DNA from: Benincasa hispida
Taxonomy: Eukaryota; Streptophyta; Magnoliopsida; Cucurbitales; Cucurbitaceae
Assembly: GCF_009727055.1 (NCBI RefSeq)
Contig: NC_052357.1
Span: 86,638,721 to 86,702,720, forward strand
Length of the DNA stretch: 64,000 nucleotides
Direction: 5' to 3'
The position numbers were made by a program, and so were the translations under genes. This document shows positions 21,795-35,000 of the stretch, piece by piece (within the stretch, counting starts at the first letter, position 1; each line of letters begins with the position of its first letter). Under the pieces are notes generated by a model. That model saw nothing but the letters and a program-made list of their open reading frames with translations. It made no database searches and was not told the DNA's origin.

Positions 21795-23985
21795 ATGCAT
21801 ACATGACTTGTTTTTGCATACAATCAATCATAGAGCTATAAAATATGACATTAAATACATGCTTTTTACTTAATAAATTAGACCTTTTAGGGCTAAATAA
21901 CTCACCTAAGGAGGAGTTATCGCACCTACTTCGATGGTCTCTCACTAATTTCAAGTTTTCTCTATTGGCTCTTTTCTTTCTCAACTTTTCCGCTATTTAG
22001 TTTTTCACGGTAAAAAAGGTTATCAATATGTCTTCTCCCACCATTTTAATTAAAACTCTTAATTTTAACAAAAAATCAACAAGTTAGTTGGTTTTAGAAC
22101 AATTTCAAAGGTTAAGAGTTAAAGATAAAATATTTGTAATAACAATAGTAGGACTTAAATTAAAGTTTAGAGGCAAAATTGAAGCCTTACCTATTATTTA
22201 TATTACTGTCACATATGCTTGTTATTTTACATTTCACCATCACATCACTTGTATATCTTCATTTAGGGAAAAAAAAAACACATAAAGATTATGTTATAAA
22301 TTTAAAATTCAAAGATAAAAATGAAAAATTAGAAAGTTTACATTGTGAACTTTACTTCAAGTTAACAAGTGTTTTCTATATTGTAACCCTAATAATAATA
22401 AATTTTGATGGTATTTTTAATATTGAGTAGATAAAGGTTAAAATAAATAAAATTTAATTAACGTGGGAAAACATAAATATCATTATCATCGTCATTACTA
22501 TATTACAAAGTTGATTAAAGAACAAGTACTAATATGCAAACTATTTAATTATTAACATTTTTTTAGTTTAATAAATACATGAGATGGGAGATCAATTCGA
22601 ACATTTGATCTCTAAATCGATGATATATACTTAATATAAGTTGAACTATATACATATTAACCATTTAATTGTTAACTTCGTAATGATCATCACGGTAATT
22701 TTTTAATTTGATTAATAAACTATATAACTATTCCTAGAACCTCAAGAATAAAAAGGCCATTATATAGTGTATATATATTATCAATGGCTCAATGATGGCA
22801 AAACTGAAAACAATAAGGGCCATCTCAAATAAAACAAAACAAAAACAATGGCCTCCGGCTGTGGGGGGACAGGATTTTGTTCCCCTAGTTTCATATACTA
22901 ACATGCATTTTTTTTTTGTTATTAAATTATTGTTATCAAATATATAGGTCACGTTGGTGTGCCCACACATGAATTGGTGTTATTTCTCTAATATACTTCT
23001 AAATTTTGAGCATAATTCAACGGATTTAAATGATACATACTTCTTCAACCAAAATATAAAATCTATGACTCCACGTGTGTTTTCAAGGTAAATAATTTGG
23101 ATAAATCCAAAAACTCGTCCTTAAATTTATGTGTTAGTTGTAATTATACCATCAAACTTTTAATTATAAAAATTCGACCTCTGAATGAGGGTAGAAATTG
23201 ATCTTGAAACTTACATAACTGTAAAAATTGTGATAATTGAATAAGTTTGAGAGTAATTTTTATCGTTTGGGATCCATTTTTTATAACTATGGTAAGTTTA
23301 AAGATCTAATTTTAACATTTGTATAAGTGTAAGGACCCAAATTTTACCATTAAAAGTTTGAGAGAATAATTACAAGTACCTTTATACTTTAGGGATGGTT
23401 TTTATAATTTGACCAAAACTAAAATAAACTTTAGGATAAATTTTAACTATGGGTTTTTTGTTTTTTTTTTTCCCTTTAAGAAATTACCTTTAACTCTAAC
23501 TTAGAAAATGCATTTAGAAAAGACAATAGACAGTTTTTTCCATCAAAATAATGGAAGAAAATTGGTGTGATATTTAATGTGTAGAAAACAAAGAATATAT
23601 GTGTCATCTTTTACAACATTATTTATGTTAATTGACATATCGTTGATGTGTAAATATTATTTTATTTTGTAAACTAATAAAATTGTAAATGATGTAAGTG
23701 ATACATTTGAGTTCAAATGAATGATAACAATAATTTAAGAACGTACATAATTGAAAGGAGTCTTTTTAAATATAAAAAAATATTTACATTTGATAGCAAA
23801 AAGTTCAAAAAGATACAAATCCTTTTGAAACTTTTTTGCTTTAAAATGTAAATATTTTTTAGATATTTTTATTTATAAGAATTTCCCTAGTTGGGGGAAA
23901 TGAATTAAAGATGTCATGTATGCTTTTGAACTCTGGTGCATCATTTTCCATGCCAAATTTCATATGCCATTGTGACGAGAAAAAT
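21795..23985. other. Intergenic AT-rich DNA without recognisable genes
   Basis: Short ORFs only, none of a known family. The sequence has the look of old, eroded repeats. Confidence 0.5.
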
Positions 23986-25440
23986 ATTAATCTTATTCAA
24001 TAACTATTTAATTTTTGAAAATTAAACTTATAAATACTACTTCTACCTATGGAGAATTTATTAGCTACAAAAAGTAGTTTTAAAAAACTTGTTTCAACTT
24101 TTTAAATTTAGTTAAGAATATTCAAGTGTTTAGTTAGAAAATATGAAACTCGTGACAAAAAGTTGTAACAAAACAAACACCTTTTTTTATTTTTAGTTTT
24201 TGAAAATTAAGTTTATAAACATCTTTTCCACCATGGTTTGTTATATATTTTCTAATCTATTTAAAAACCAAGTCAAGATTTGAAAATAAAAAAAAGGTTT
24301 TTTGAAAAACATATTTTTGTTTTTCAAATTTAGCTAAGAACTTTCCACTATTTTACTTAAGAAATATGAAAACCATGGTAAAAAATTGAAAGAAAATTAG
24401 CTTAATTTTAAAAAACCAAATGATTCCCAAATGAGACATGTAAAAGTTTATGAATCCAAATTAACCTTTTTCTTGTCATTTATCCTTATCCGTTTTATTG
24501 AAGGAAAAATATTATATTGACATATTAGAAGGTAATTAGCCAAAGTATAAGTTTATTAAATGAACTACAAACTATATAATATAACAATCAATGGAGTTTT
24601 ACTATTATTTTACATAATCAAACTAGATCTCTAAACCTTTATAATAATTCAAATTGGACCATGTCAAAATTAACCCAATTAAAAAGATTATACTTGCTTG
24701 TAGAGCCCACATTTATTGCAAAAGATAGAGCTCAAAAGCTAGTTACTTTATTTTGGATGAGAAGAAAATGAACCAACCTTAGAGAGGAGTAACCCTTTAA
24801 ATATCAATATCTTCCTTTCCAACACTCCTCAATACCACACAATTCTAATACTAGAAGCTCACTTTTCATTTTAGTTTTCATTCTAACCAAGTTATTTTTT
24901 AGTTAAATAATATGAGATAGAAAACTCAAACATCTAAATTTTAGGATTAATTAGTTGAGACATATTCATGTTGACCACCATTACAAAAGTTTAATAGTTT
25001 AGATCCTATTTGATGACTATTTAATTATCCGTTTTTGAAAATCTAACTTATAAACACTTGTTTTAAATAATAATAATAAACACTATTTCTACGTAAATTT
25101 CATTATTTTGTTATTCAAAATTCAAAATCTAAAGTAGGATTTAAAGGTCAATTATAAATTAAGAATTTAAAAATTAATGTCTCATTTAGTTTTTGATTTT
25201 TAGTTTTTAAAAATCGTGTTTAGTTTTTCCCAATTTTTTAATTGTGATTTTCGTATTTCCTATTTTTAAATAGAAAAACTACATTTTGAAAACTATTTCT
25301 TTAGGCCCCTTTTGGTAAGTATTTGATTTTTGATTTTTTGTTTATGAAAATTAAGTCTATAGACACTACTTCCACCTAAATATTTCTTAATTTATTATAT
25401 ATTTTTTTTTATTAATAATCTAAAAGACAAAGCCTTATTA
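23986..25440. repeat. Cluster of AT-rich MITE-like copies
   Basis: The phrase TTTTTGAAAATTAA followed by (A/G)(C/T)TTATAAACA and a TTCCACC-type block recurs at about 24013-24060, 24195-24240, 25030-25060 and 25333-25385, each with similar downstream sequence. Two fuller units span about 23995-24175 and 24175-24430. Non-coding. I recall a similar abundant family from cucurbits, but could not check it. Confidence 0.5.
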
Positions 25441-25454
25441 TTATTATTTTTTTT

Positions 25455-26020
25455 TTATAGCAAACCAACTAAAACAAGCAAATACATAAAAGAAAAAAAG
25501 GAACGGTGAGCAGACACAATTATAGAAAGAAAAAAGGGATACTCCTCAAGCCAAACTTGGTTAATCTGAGATATCAATGCTTCCGAGGCCAGACAATGAG
25601 CCGCACAGTTTCCTAAACGATGGACAAATAACACAAACATTGTATGAAGCACATCAACTCATCCTTAATCGAAGAAGCCAGGCAACCCAACTCAGAAACA
25701 TCCTCTCTTGACGAATAAAGAAGTCAACGCAAACGAAAACAATCAGGTTCGATTATAAGAGATCGAAAGCCTGTTTCAATTGCAAGAGAAAGACCAATCT
25801 TGATCGTCATACCCTCAGTCAGATCTGTCGAACCCAAAAGGCCCCAGAAATGGCAAGCAGAGAGCATCACTCGACCAAAGGCGCCCTGAATAATAACACC
25901 TGCCGAAGCAAATTGTGTTTCAGGAAGGAACCCAGCATCCACTTTCTGTTTATACCAAGAACCGGAAGGAAGGGGCCATTTAATCGATTTATGGATTAGA
26001 GCTCCAAATAACATATACAT
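25455..26020 (-). pseudogene. RNase H-like (RVT_3) pseudogene, LINE-derived
   Basis: The minus-strand frame 25724-26020 reads VDAGFLPETQFASAGVIIQG, the first strands of a plant RNase H-like domain, then FGRVMLSACHFWG and SLAIETGFRSLIIEPDC. A second frame (25455-25652) supplies the end: FVHRLGNCAAHCLASEALI. The two parts lie in different frames with a gap near 25700, so the copy is broken. Confidence 0.75.
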
Positions 26021-26311
26021 GGTCGGCTTAAAGACAGTGCCAAAGATTGGTTGCGTTATCTACCTCCGACTCTATCACAACATGGAACAGTTTGAATAAA
26101 AGATTTATAGAAAAATTATTTTCAGCTTCTAGAGCTCATAGCATCAGAAAAGAGATCTACGGGATAAAATGAGTAGTGAGTGAAACTTTTTTCGAATAAT
26201 AGGAATGTTACAAGCAATTTTGTGCAAGCTTTTCCCACCACCAAATATCCGATCAATTTCTTATTCAATATTTTTCTTCTGGTTTACTTGCTTCTGACAG
26301 GAGTATGATTT

Positions 26312-27552
26312 ATGCGAAAACATGAGGAGCTCTTGCTAACAAAGCCTCATCAGAGGCTAGTCAGTTTCTCTACCATGGCGGAAGATTTTAAGAATTTCAA
26401 AACTCGAACTACTGACTTCGACCCATCAAACTCTAGAGAGGTAAGTGAGTTAAGATCTCAATTGTCTAACTTTACTGCTCTTGTCACGCAAATGGCCCAA
26501 GGAGGAACTCATCAAGTTTGGAGCATGCAATCTAGTAGGACACTCTTCTAAAGTTTGCACTCAAGAAAGACAAGTAAATTCACTTGGTGGATTCCAAAGG
26601 AAGTACAATCCCCATAACAACACATTCAACTCTGGATGACGGGACCATCCAAACTTCAAAACGGGAGGATAAGGGCAACAAAAAAATAGAGCTTATAACC
26701 AATCTTCTTTATCTTCGTGTATGTTCCTAGAGGATATTGTTAAATCCTTTGCTGACCATTCTCTTAATTTCAAGAGGATGTACATCAACTTCAAAAAGAT
26801 TCCATTCAACTTTCTCAATATACAAAGTCCCTACAACAAGAAACAAGGACATGATTTAATAATCCAGGTACTCAGATCACCCAGTTGGCAGCTGCAGTAA
26901 GTAGACTAGAGAACAAGGCTTCTGGAAAATTGCATGCTCTGCCTGATCATCCAAATGTGAGTGCAATCACACTTATTAGTGGTAAGGAGACCCCTTCTAC
27001 TTCTTCTATACTTATTGTCATTCTTGTTCAATCTCCTGTTGACACACAAGATGAGGTAAGTAAAGAAGATGAAAGTCAAGCAAAAGTACCACTACCATCA
27101 CCACCCACACCTAAGGTAAATGCATCTCATTCGCCCTTTGTTGAACCATATGTTCCTAATGCTCTATTTCACAGTAGGTTAGCTAGAACTAAGAAGGATA
27201 ACAAGAATGAAGAGTTTATAGAGATGTTCCAGAAGGTGCAAATAAACGTTCCCTCCTCAATGTTATTCAATAAATATCAAGGTATGACAAATTTCTTAAG
27301 GAATTTTGCACTAAAAAGAGAAGAGGAAAGGACAAAGATAAATTGGTGGTAAGTAAAAATGTCTCTAGTTTACCGAAAAAGAATATACCTGAGAAATGTC
27401 GAGACCCAGGTATATTTACATTACCTTATGTGATTGGAGATAGGAAAATTTTGCATGAAATGCTTGATTTTGGAGCCCCTATCAACGTTATGTCCCATCA
27501 TATATATGAAGATCTAAAATTAAACGACTTGCAAAAGACTGTTGTAGTTTAG
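26312..27552 (+). pseudogene. Ty3/gypsy gag-protease remnant
   Basis: Broken plus-strand frames. A gag part at 26312-26551 ends just before a degenerate zinc-knuckle stretch (about 26520-26580). A linker at 26885-27352 has FHSRLARTKKDNKNEEFIEM, typical of gypsy gag-pol near the protease. The protease start at 27343-27552 reads CRDPGIFTLPYVIGDRKILH, then LDFGAPINVMSHHIYEDL, where the usual D(L)GAS loop is altered to DFGAP. Sequence after about 27560 no longer matches, so RT and integrase are absent. No LTRs were found. Confidence 0.78.
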
Positions 27553-28189
27553 TTTTTTAATGATTCTCCTCTCAAAAGTGAGTTAAAGAGTTGAACTCAA
27601 ACATTTTGTTTGTTGTATGTTATGTTTTGTTTAATAGAAAAAAATATTCTCACAAAAAAGAAAAAGATTCTATCTATTTCGGGATATGTTTAGCTTATAC
27701 AGTAAATTCATTTTTTTAAGAAAACAATTTATTTTATTTTGAAGCATGGATATGCTGACGCAGTTAATATCATAATTAATATTATTTTAGTGACTTTGAA
27801 ACCAAAAGATACTGCTTTTCTTCGATTAGTACAATAAAGTTTTTTCTTAAAAAAATTAATGGTGATTAACAATCTTGGAAGTGGTGGCATGTGACAAATC
27901 ATTAGGTGAAAGTTTAAATTAATTGCATTCAATTAATCGGTTTCCTAATCTTTCCCCATTAAAATAATTAGTTATTTACCAAATGTGGGATGACGCACAT
28001 GGAAATTTGAAAAACAATCCGTTCTAAATGACCAAAATACCCCACCAAATTGTATTTAATTACATTTTTGCTTCAACCAGCTTGAGGCCATGGTTGTGCC
28101 ACGTAGTCGTATGGAATAAAGCAAGCGGATAATGAAGATCAGTGGCCTGCAGGAGCCCTAGAATAAGAGGGGAAAATAAAATGGTGGGA

Positions 28190-29001
28190 AATTTGAGAAA
28201 AAGTGTTTCTTAGTTTCAGAGGGAGCAGAAGGGGAGCGAGAAAATTATTGGGAATTTTGTTTTTTTGTTTATTTTTATAGCATGCATTATTAACGGTCCG
28301 TGTTTTTTGTGGGAAGATTTTGTGTGCCTTTTTATTCTCTATTTCTTTGCTTCTTTTTTCCTTTTTCTAGTGAAAAAAGTATTGGGATTTTATGAGGTGG
28401 TGGTGAATTTATGTGTGGACAGCCAACTAAAGCATTGGGTTTCTTTGGTGGAATGGGTTCTTTTGCCGCTTGGGGGATGATGGGTTTGTTGCAGAAACTG
28501 AATTCTACTCTTTCATGGCGATGTTTGTGATCTTCTTCTTCTTTAGCTTCTTTCTGAAGGTGGGTTTGCTTCTTTTTCCTTTTATTTCCCCCCCTTTGTC
28601 GGGAATTTCGGATATCTTTTCTCAAAAGGGTTGTTTGTTTTGGGGTTACTTTACTGGTTTCCAGAGGGGTTTGCATCTTTTCTTCTTGTTTTTGTTTCGT
28701 TTTGCATTTATTGTTTTTATTGGTCGAGTGATGGTGGGTTATTATATATGTGAAAGGTTTTGTATTCTAAGTTCGTTGGCCTTCTTATTTGATACCAGGA
28801 GGGAATTCGTCATAGGAGTTTGTGGAGTTGAAGATTCTTAGGTCAGGAACATGGGGATATTGATATGTTTTTAGGCTGGTGTGTGAGGTGCTAATAAAGA
28901 GTGATGATGGTAGAAGACAGTGTTTGTGATAGTACTGGAAGAATATATCCAGTCCTTGGATGTTTGCGTACTGGCTTATGTGCAGCTTTAAGTGGATAAC
29001 A
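28190..29001 (+). promoter_or_regulatory. Leader region of the SPA-type gene
   Basis: About 0.8 kb upstream of the ATG. A possible leader intron runs from AAG|GTGGGT (donor near 28559) to an acceptor at GATACCAG (ending 28799). An in-frame ATG at 28960 would add 14 residues (MFAYWLMCSFKWIT). An ACGT-containing light-type motif (CCACGTAG, about 28099-28106) lies further up. The transcription start cannot be fixed from sequence. Confidence 0.4.
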
Positions 29002-32000
29002 ATGGAGGCATCATCTGATCACCTTAGGAACCAAGATGATATATCTGGGGTTTGTGAGGAAGATATACTAGCTGACCCTTATGTGCGTTCTCATAAATGG
29101 AGTGATATTAGCTTGAGGCAATGGTTGGATAAGCCAGGAAGATCCGTGGATGCTCTTGAATGCATACATATATTTAGGCAAATAGTGGAGATTGTTAATA
29201 TTGCTCATGCTCAAGGCATTGTTGTTCACAATGTGCGTCCTTCATGCTTTGTGATGTCTTCTTTCAACCATGTAACTTTTATTGAGTCGGCATCATGTTC
29301 AGATTCTGGCTCTGATTCTCTTGAGGATGGCTTAAATAGTCAAATGGCAGAGGTTAAAACATCATCTTCTCCCTTTCCAAGCAGCCTTGGAAGCGAGGGT
29401 TTTCGATCTGTTATGACCCCTATAAATGCTTTGTCTGACACTAGTTGCATGCAGTCAAGTTCAGTATATGCTGCCCAAGCATCGTTAAATGAAGGGTCTG
29501 GAAAATGTAGAAAAAAAGATAGAAGACATGTCGAAGAAACAGAAGATAAGATGCAATCATTTCCCATGAAACAGATATTGGCCATGGAGACTACATGGTA
29601 CACCAGCCCAGAAGAGGCTTCTGATGGCCCAAGTTCCAGTGCTTCAGATATCTACCGGTTAGGAGTTCTTCTTTTTGAGGTTAGTAATACTGCAAGTTCC
29701 ATCCGTGTTATTATATAATTAAGTGCTTTGGCGCCATTTTAACTTCTCCTTGCTCCCTTTTTGCCATTAACACTTACTTGCACCTTTGGACATTCTATTT
29801 TTAGTTTAACATATAAGCTTGTCTGATAATGACACTTGTGACCCAGTTATTCTGCTCCTTCAGCTCGAGAGAAGAGAAGAATCGAACTATGTCCAGCTTG
29901 AGGCATAGAGTGCTTCCTACTCAATTGCTGTTGAAGTGGCCAAAAGAAGCTTCATTTTGCTTATGGTTACTGCATCCTGAGCCAACTAATCGACCTAAGC
30001 TAAGGTGACCCTCCATTCATTAGAATTCTTGGGTTACAAATTGTTGGATAAGTTGTTAGTGCCTTTTGTGATTTTTCCCCTTTTCCTGAAAGCCAACTTT
30101 GCAATAAATAACTGGAAGGAACCTTTGCTTTCTCCAGAAACCATTAAGTTGGAAGGAAGAATCATGCAACTAACTACATTATAGTGTAATTTGTTTAATA
30201 AGTTTCAACGGTTTTGCTTGTATGTTTTCCTGGCAAGGTGTCTGTGCAGTTCAACAAATTGGTATTTGTTCAACTAATCTCATGAGTGCTGTCAAGTCTT
30301 TTTCCTGTATCCATGTTAAAAACCTTTTAGCAAAGTTTGAAGGAAGGCGGATATTTCTTCTTACATGAAGATCAGATCATGGTCCAACTTGGATAATATT
30401 TAGATGAGTACAATTGCGTCCATGGTTGAAACAACTACTTCACAATTAAATGAATCTAGATGTCATCATTTTATTTTTGTTTCATCTGTTGTTTTAATTA
30501 GTATTTTTATTTTACTAATAGGGAACGGGATTACTATTGCTAAGGAAAGTTGCAAAAGACGATCTGTGGTGATGAGATATTACCTCGGGGTAAACCCTCC
30601 AATTGGCAATTAATAACAAAATGTATGTTATTTCAGAAGTCCCTTTTCATGTTAGACCATTGAGAAACAGAGAGCATACTCCTAAATGGATGAGAAAACC
30701 TTACTATTGCCTTCAATTTTTTGTAATCATTTCTTTCCATCCAAATAAGCCAAGGAAGACCATGTTCTGCATTTCTCCTAAGAATCCCTATTTCACTTTG
30801 AGAGGAATCCCACAAATTAAAGACGTTGATGTATGAAGTCCATTGCATTTCATGAGGCACGTGATGGAAAAGGAAATTGGATTTGGTCATTTCACATACA
30901 TGTAGGTCATCATATTACAGTAAAATTAACTTAAGCTAGAAAGGGAGAGTGAGAGTATTCTGAGAATTGGAATTGAGGCCAATCTAACACCAGTGTGTTT
31001 TATGGATATATTGAGGGAGAAATCTTTGGAAATATTTTTAGAAACGAAGCTAAGGATTTGAGTAGGTGGTTGTGTCCTTTTAACGTTATGGAGGCATCTC
31101 TGGCAGGATTTCAGTTTAACCTATACCTACTTGCAAAGGCCATGGATCGGTAGAATGCTGGCTCCCTTTCAGCAAGTAGTTGTGTTCTGTGGTATGGTTT
31201 ATCAGATTAATATTTTTTTGGAGGCTTCTATAAGCAAGAGAACGGTCTACTGCCACAAAATTGCAAGACATTCTCGCTATTAATTCAGGCTGACTACTTG
31301 CTGAGTTTTATATTCAAATACTTAAGTTTTTCTTTTCACTGATCCTTTGCTAGAGCAGTGACATTGAAATCAAGCTTATGCATCTTACAGAAGACTCTTG
31401 GTTCTAGGATTATAGTTATCTTCCATTGTATTCTTATTTACTTATTTTTAATAAATAGTGCTAACTTTTAGTAGTGCATCTGTGATTTATCTAGAGGACA
31501 CATTTATCAGGCTTCTCTTGTCTTCTTCTTTTACAGTGAGTTATTGCAGAGTGAATTTCTCAATGAACCAAAAGATGACCTAGAAGAACGTGAAGCAGCA
31601 ATCAAGCTTCGAAAAAGAATTGAAGAGCAAGAGTTACTGCTAGAATTCCTTTTGCTTATGCAACAAAGAAAGCAGGAAGCTGCTCATAAGCTGCAAGATA
31701 CAATTTCATTTCTCTGCAGTGATATCGAACAAGTTATGAGGCACCAAACTAATTTCAAGAAAAAGGTAGGGTCACGCACTGGTCTTGTGAAGGACGATCA
31801 TTTACCATTAAATCTCCCTTCAATGCCTCCTGTTAGGAATACTGATACTGCTGGTATGGGATCAAGGAAACGATTTAGGCCAGGAATTTTGACCCATGAT
31901 ATAGAAGCATGCGGTGATAATCTTGATGACTGTGAGAAGACGAGTTCAGACAATGAAAACGAACAAGGTGTACTTTTTAAGAGTTCTCGATTAATGAAGA

Positions 32001-35000
32001 ACTTCAAGAAATTGGAGTTAGCATATTTTTTGATGAGAGGTAGAGTAAACAAGCCATCAAGGCAGTTTGTGAAACACTCATCAATAAGTAGCGATGGTAG
32101 GGGGTCCGTGGTTTTGACTGAAAGAAGTTCAGTTAATAATTTGGCTTCAAAAGAGAGTTGCAATGATAGTAGACAAGGTGGGTGGATAAGTCCGTTCCTG
32201 GAGGGTTTGTGCAAGTATCTATCCTTTAGCAAGTTAAAAGTCAAGGCAGACTTGAAGCAAGGAGATCTATTGAATTCCTCCAATTTAGTCTGTTCTCTCA
32301 GTTTTGATCGCGATGGAGAATTTTTTGCCACAGCTGGTGTTAATAGGAAAATTAAAGTGTTTGGATATGACTCAATCGTGAATGAAGACCGTGATATTCA
32401 TTACCCTGTTGTTGAAATGGCCAGCAGGTCGAAACTAAGCAGTGTTTGTTGGAATCGTTACATCAAAAGTCAAATTGCTTCAAGTAATTTTGAGGGTGTA
32501 GTGCAGGTAACTGATGCCATAATTTTTATCCACCTTTGAGATTCTATCAATTTGTGGTCATAATATTGTTGTGATGTTTTTAGGTATGGGATGTCACAAG
32601 AAGTCAAGTAGTCACTGAAATGGGAGAACATGAGAGACGTGTATGGTCCATTGACTTCTCATCAGCGGATCCAACAATTTTGGCTAGTGGGAGTGATGAT
32701 GGATCAGTTAAGCTCTGGAGTATCAATCAGGCAATTCTATTTTTGCACTTGGTGGATGTCAGCTTTGAAACTAAACGTACTACAGTAATCTAATTGCATG
32801 CTAAAGATATTTATCTGGAATGTTTGATAATTTGTTCCTTACTTGGGTTGCTACTGCAGGGTATAAGTATTGGAACAATCAGAACAAAAGCCAATGTCTG
32901 CTGTGTACAATTTCCTGTGGATTCTGGCCGGTCCCTTGCATTTGGTTCAGCTGATCACAAAATTTATTACTATGACATGCGGAATATAAGAGTACCTTTG
33001 TGCACCTTCACTGGACATAACAAAACTGTGAGCTACGTCAAGTATATAGACTCAAGCACTCTTGTTTCTGCATCCACTGATAACACCTTGAAGCTCTGGG
33101 ATTTGTCCATGTGCACATCCCGGGTTGTTGATTCTCCAGTTCAGTCGTTCACAGGCCACATGAATATCAAGGTACCAATTTTATTTGTGGAACTTTGATT
33201 ACGTATTTTAATGTTTTCCCATCTGCACTGGTAAAAAGGTAAGTAATTTCTCACTCACTCAGATTCATGTATTAATTAGGAAACAAGTGGGTGTTTGCAC
33301 CAGGTTTTTTTTTTTGTTTTGACTCAAACGGAAGCTATATTGCATTTTTTTTTCTTTTTGTTTTTGTTTTTGTTTTTTCATTAAAAATGATTGAATGGAA
33401 TGAGAATGAAAGGTGGGAAGGAATCCTAATAGGAACTTCTGATTATCTTTCTTGGTTTAGTTTATGGAATGGATGGTTGAATCATTTACATGAATGATTC
33501 CTTTGTCTTGTAGTTTCTATTATCGTTTTCTAACAAAATGAAGTTCTGCTTCCTTACCCAGAAAAGAAAAAAGAAATATTTGTGAGTGGTTGGCGCGAAT
33601 TTATATGCATTGAAACTAATTTCATCGGGAAACTACTAACCATTTGGTATAAAAAAAAACTCAGAGATACTTAAGGTTCTAGCTAGATGGTTGTCATGGT
33701 TCAAACCTGTGTCCTCACGGATTTACAATGTACTAGTGATGGTGGTGGTTTTTATTACTACTACTATTATCGTTAGAAAACATTGTTTCTTTAGTGAACG
33801 ATAGTAACCTTATAAGCTGTGTTTATACCAATTAGAAAACCTAAATGGACTTTGGGAAGGTGTTACCTTTTAAGAAGGCTGTCCTTTCATCTGTTCATTG
33901 GAAAAAGTCTCTTGCCCCTGGAAGAAGGGGCTTTTTAGGTATGGAAATACCCCTAGAAAGGGATTGAAGTGCCTCTTAAAATGGCTGTGGAGGTTTCCTC
34001 TTGAAACAAATGTGTCATGGCATGAGGTGGTTTCCAGCAAGTATGGTATTGAAGGGTTTAGTTGGTGCTCAGGAGTTTTTCTTCCTCTCTTTCGACTGAA
34101 CTCTTCTCTTCATTAATGGAAAGATAAAAAAAAAAAGAAGAGAAAAGAAATAGAGTTTTGACATCTTAAAGTCTAAATGTTGGTGGAATCGTTATTATAC
34201 AATCTGGCTTCACTCTGTTTTCCCTGCTAGACTTCATGCCCTCTACCCTTCTCAAGTGGAAATCTGAGGTCATTACAGATTTGTAAAGAAATGGGAGAAT
34301 TTTCTAAAACAATTCTAGGAAGGTTAGAACTATTGGATACAGTTGTTTCCCGATGGAATACTTTAGGAGTTTGTAAGCATTCTCCTTCTTTGATTACTTT
34401 GAATTAGAAACTATTTTGCTGTTTTTTTTAAGAACTATATTTTCTAAATATTAAATTACAAAAGAGGGGGGAGGAAAGGCATCCAATTGATACAAAGTAC
34501 ATGCTATAACTATTGAAAGGAGTCTATAATTAAGGCCAAAAGAGGGTCACAAAACAATTATATATGTATATATTGGTTTGGTGTACAGAAGAATCTTTGT
34601 TCATTAAAAGTCAAAACATCAACGAATCGAACTACGGGATGCTTCCTTTTCTTTCCACCCTTTTCACCATCCCAAGCAGTATGTGGGGTTACTTATATTT
34701 GTTTGCTATATCTGTAAAATGTTATATGGGTTGCTACCCTCCATTTGACAATAAAAGCTTCTTACCCTGCAAAAAGCACTGAAGTTGATGAATAGCTGAT
34801 GGGCTATTTGAATTTCTACTGCAGAACTTTGTGGGGCTGTCCGTCTCTGATGGTTATATTGCTACAGGTTCAGAGACAAATGAGGTTAGTTTAGTTTTTG
34901 CATCCGTTGCTTTTGTTTATTGCTAAAAGCTATTACCTTCAATTTTAGATAATGCCACCTTATCTCATTCCTTGTCGCCACCAATGATTCAATCTGAATT

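Noticed and set aside
28332..28676. 114-codon minus-strand ORF
   Set aside because: Lys/Arg/Gln-rich mirror of the T-rich SPA leader.
28470..28841. 123-codon hydrophobic plus-strand ORF upstream of the SPA-type gene
   Set aside because: Very Phe/Leu-rich because the leader and likely leader intron are T-rich; it crosses a plausible intron and matches no family.
31798..32331. 177-codon minus-strand ORF
   Set aside because: Exact antisense of SPA exon 3, which is strongly supported on the plus strand.
32731..32752. Use of the downstream GT donor instead of the GC donor in SPA intron 4
   Set aside because: It would insert seven hydrophobic residues into a conserved WD40 blade; kept only as a possible minor isoform.
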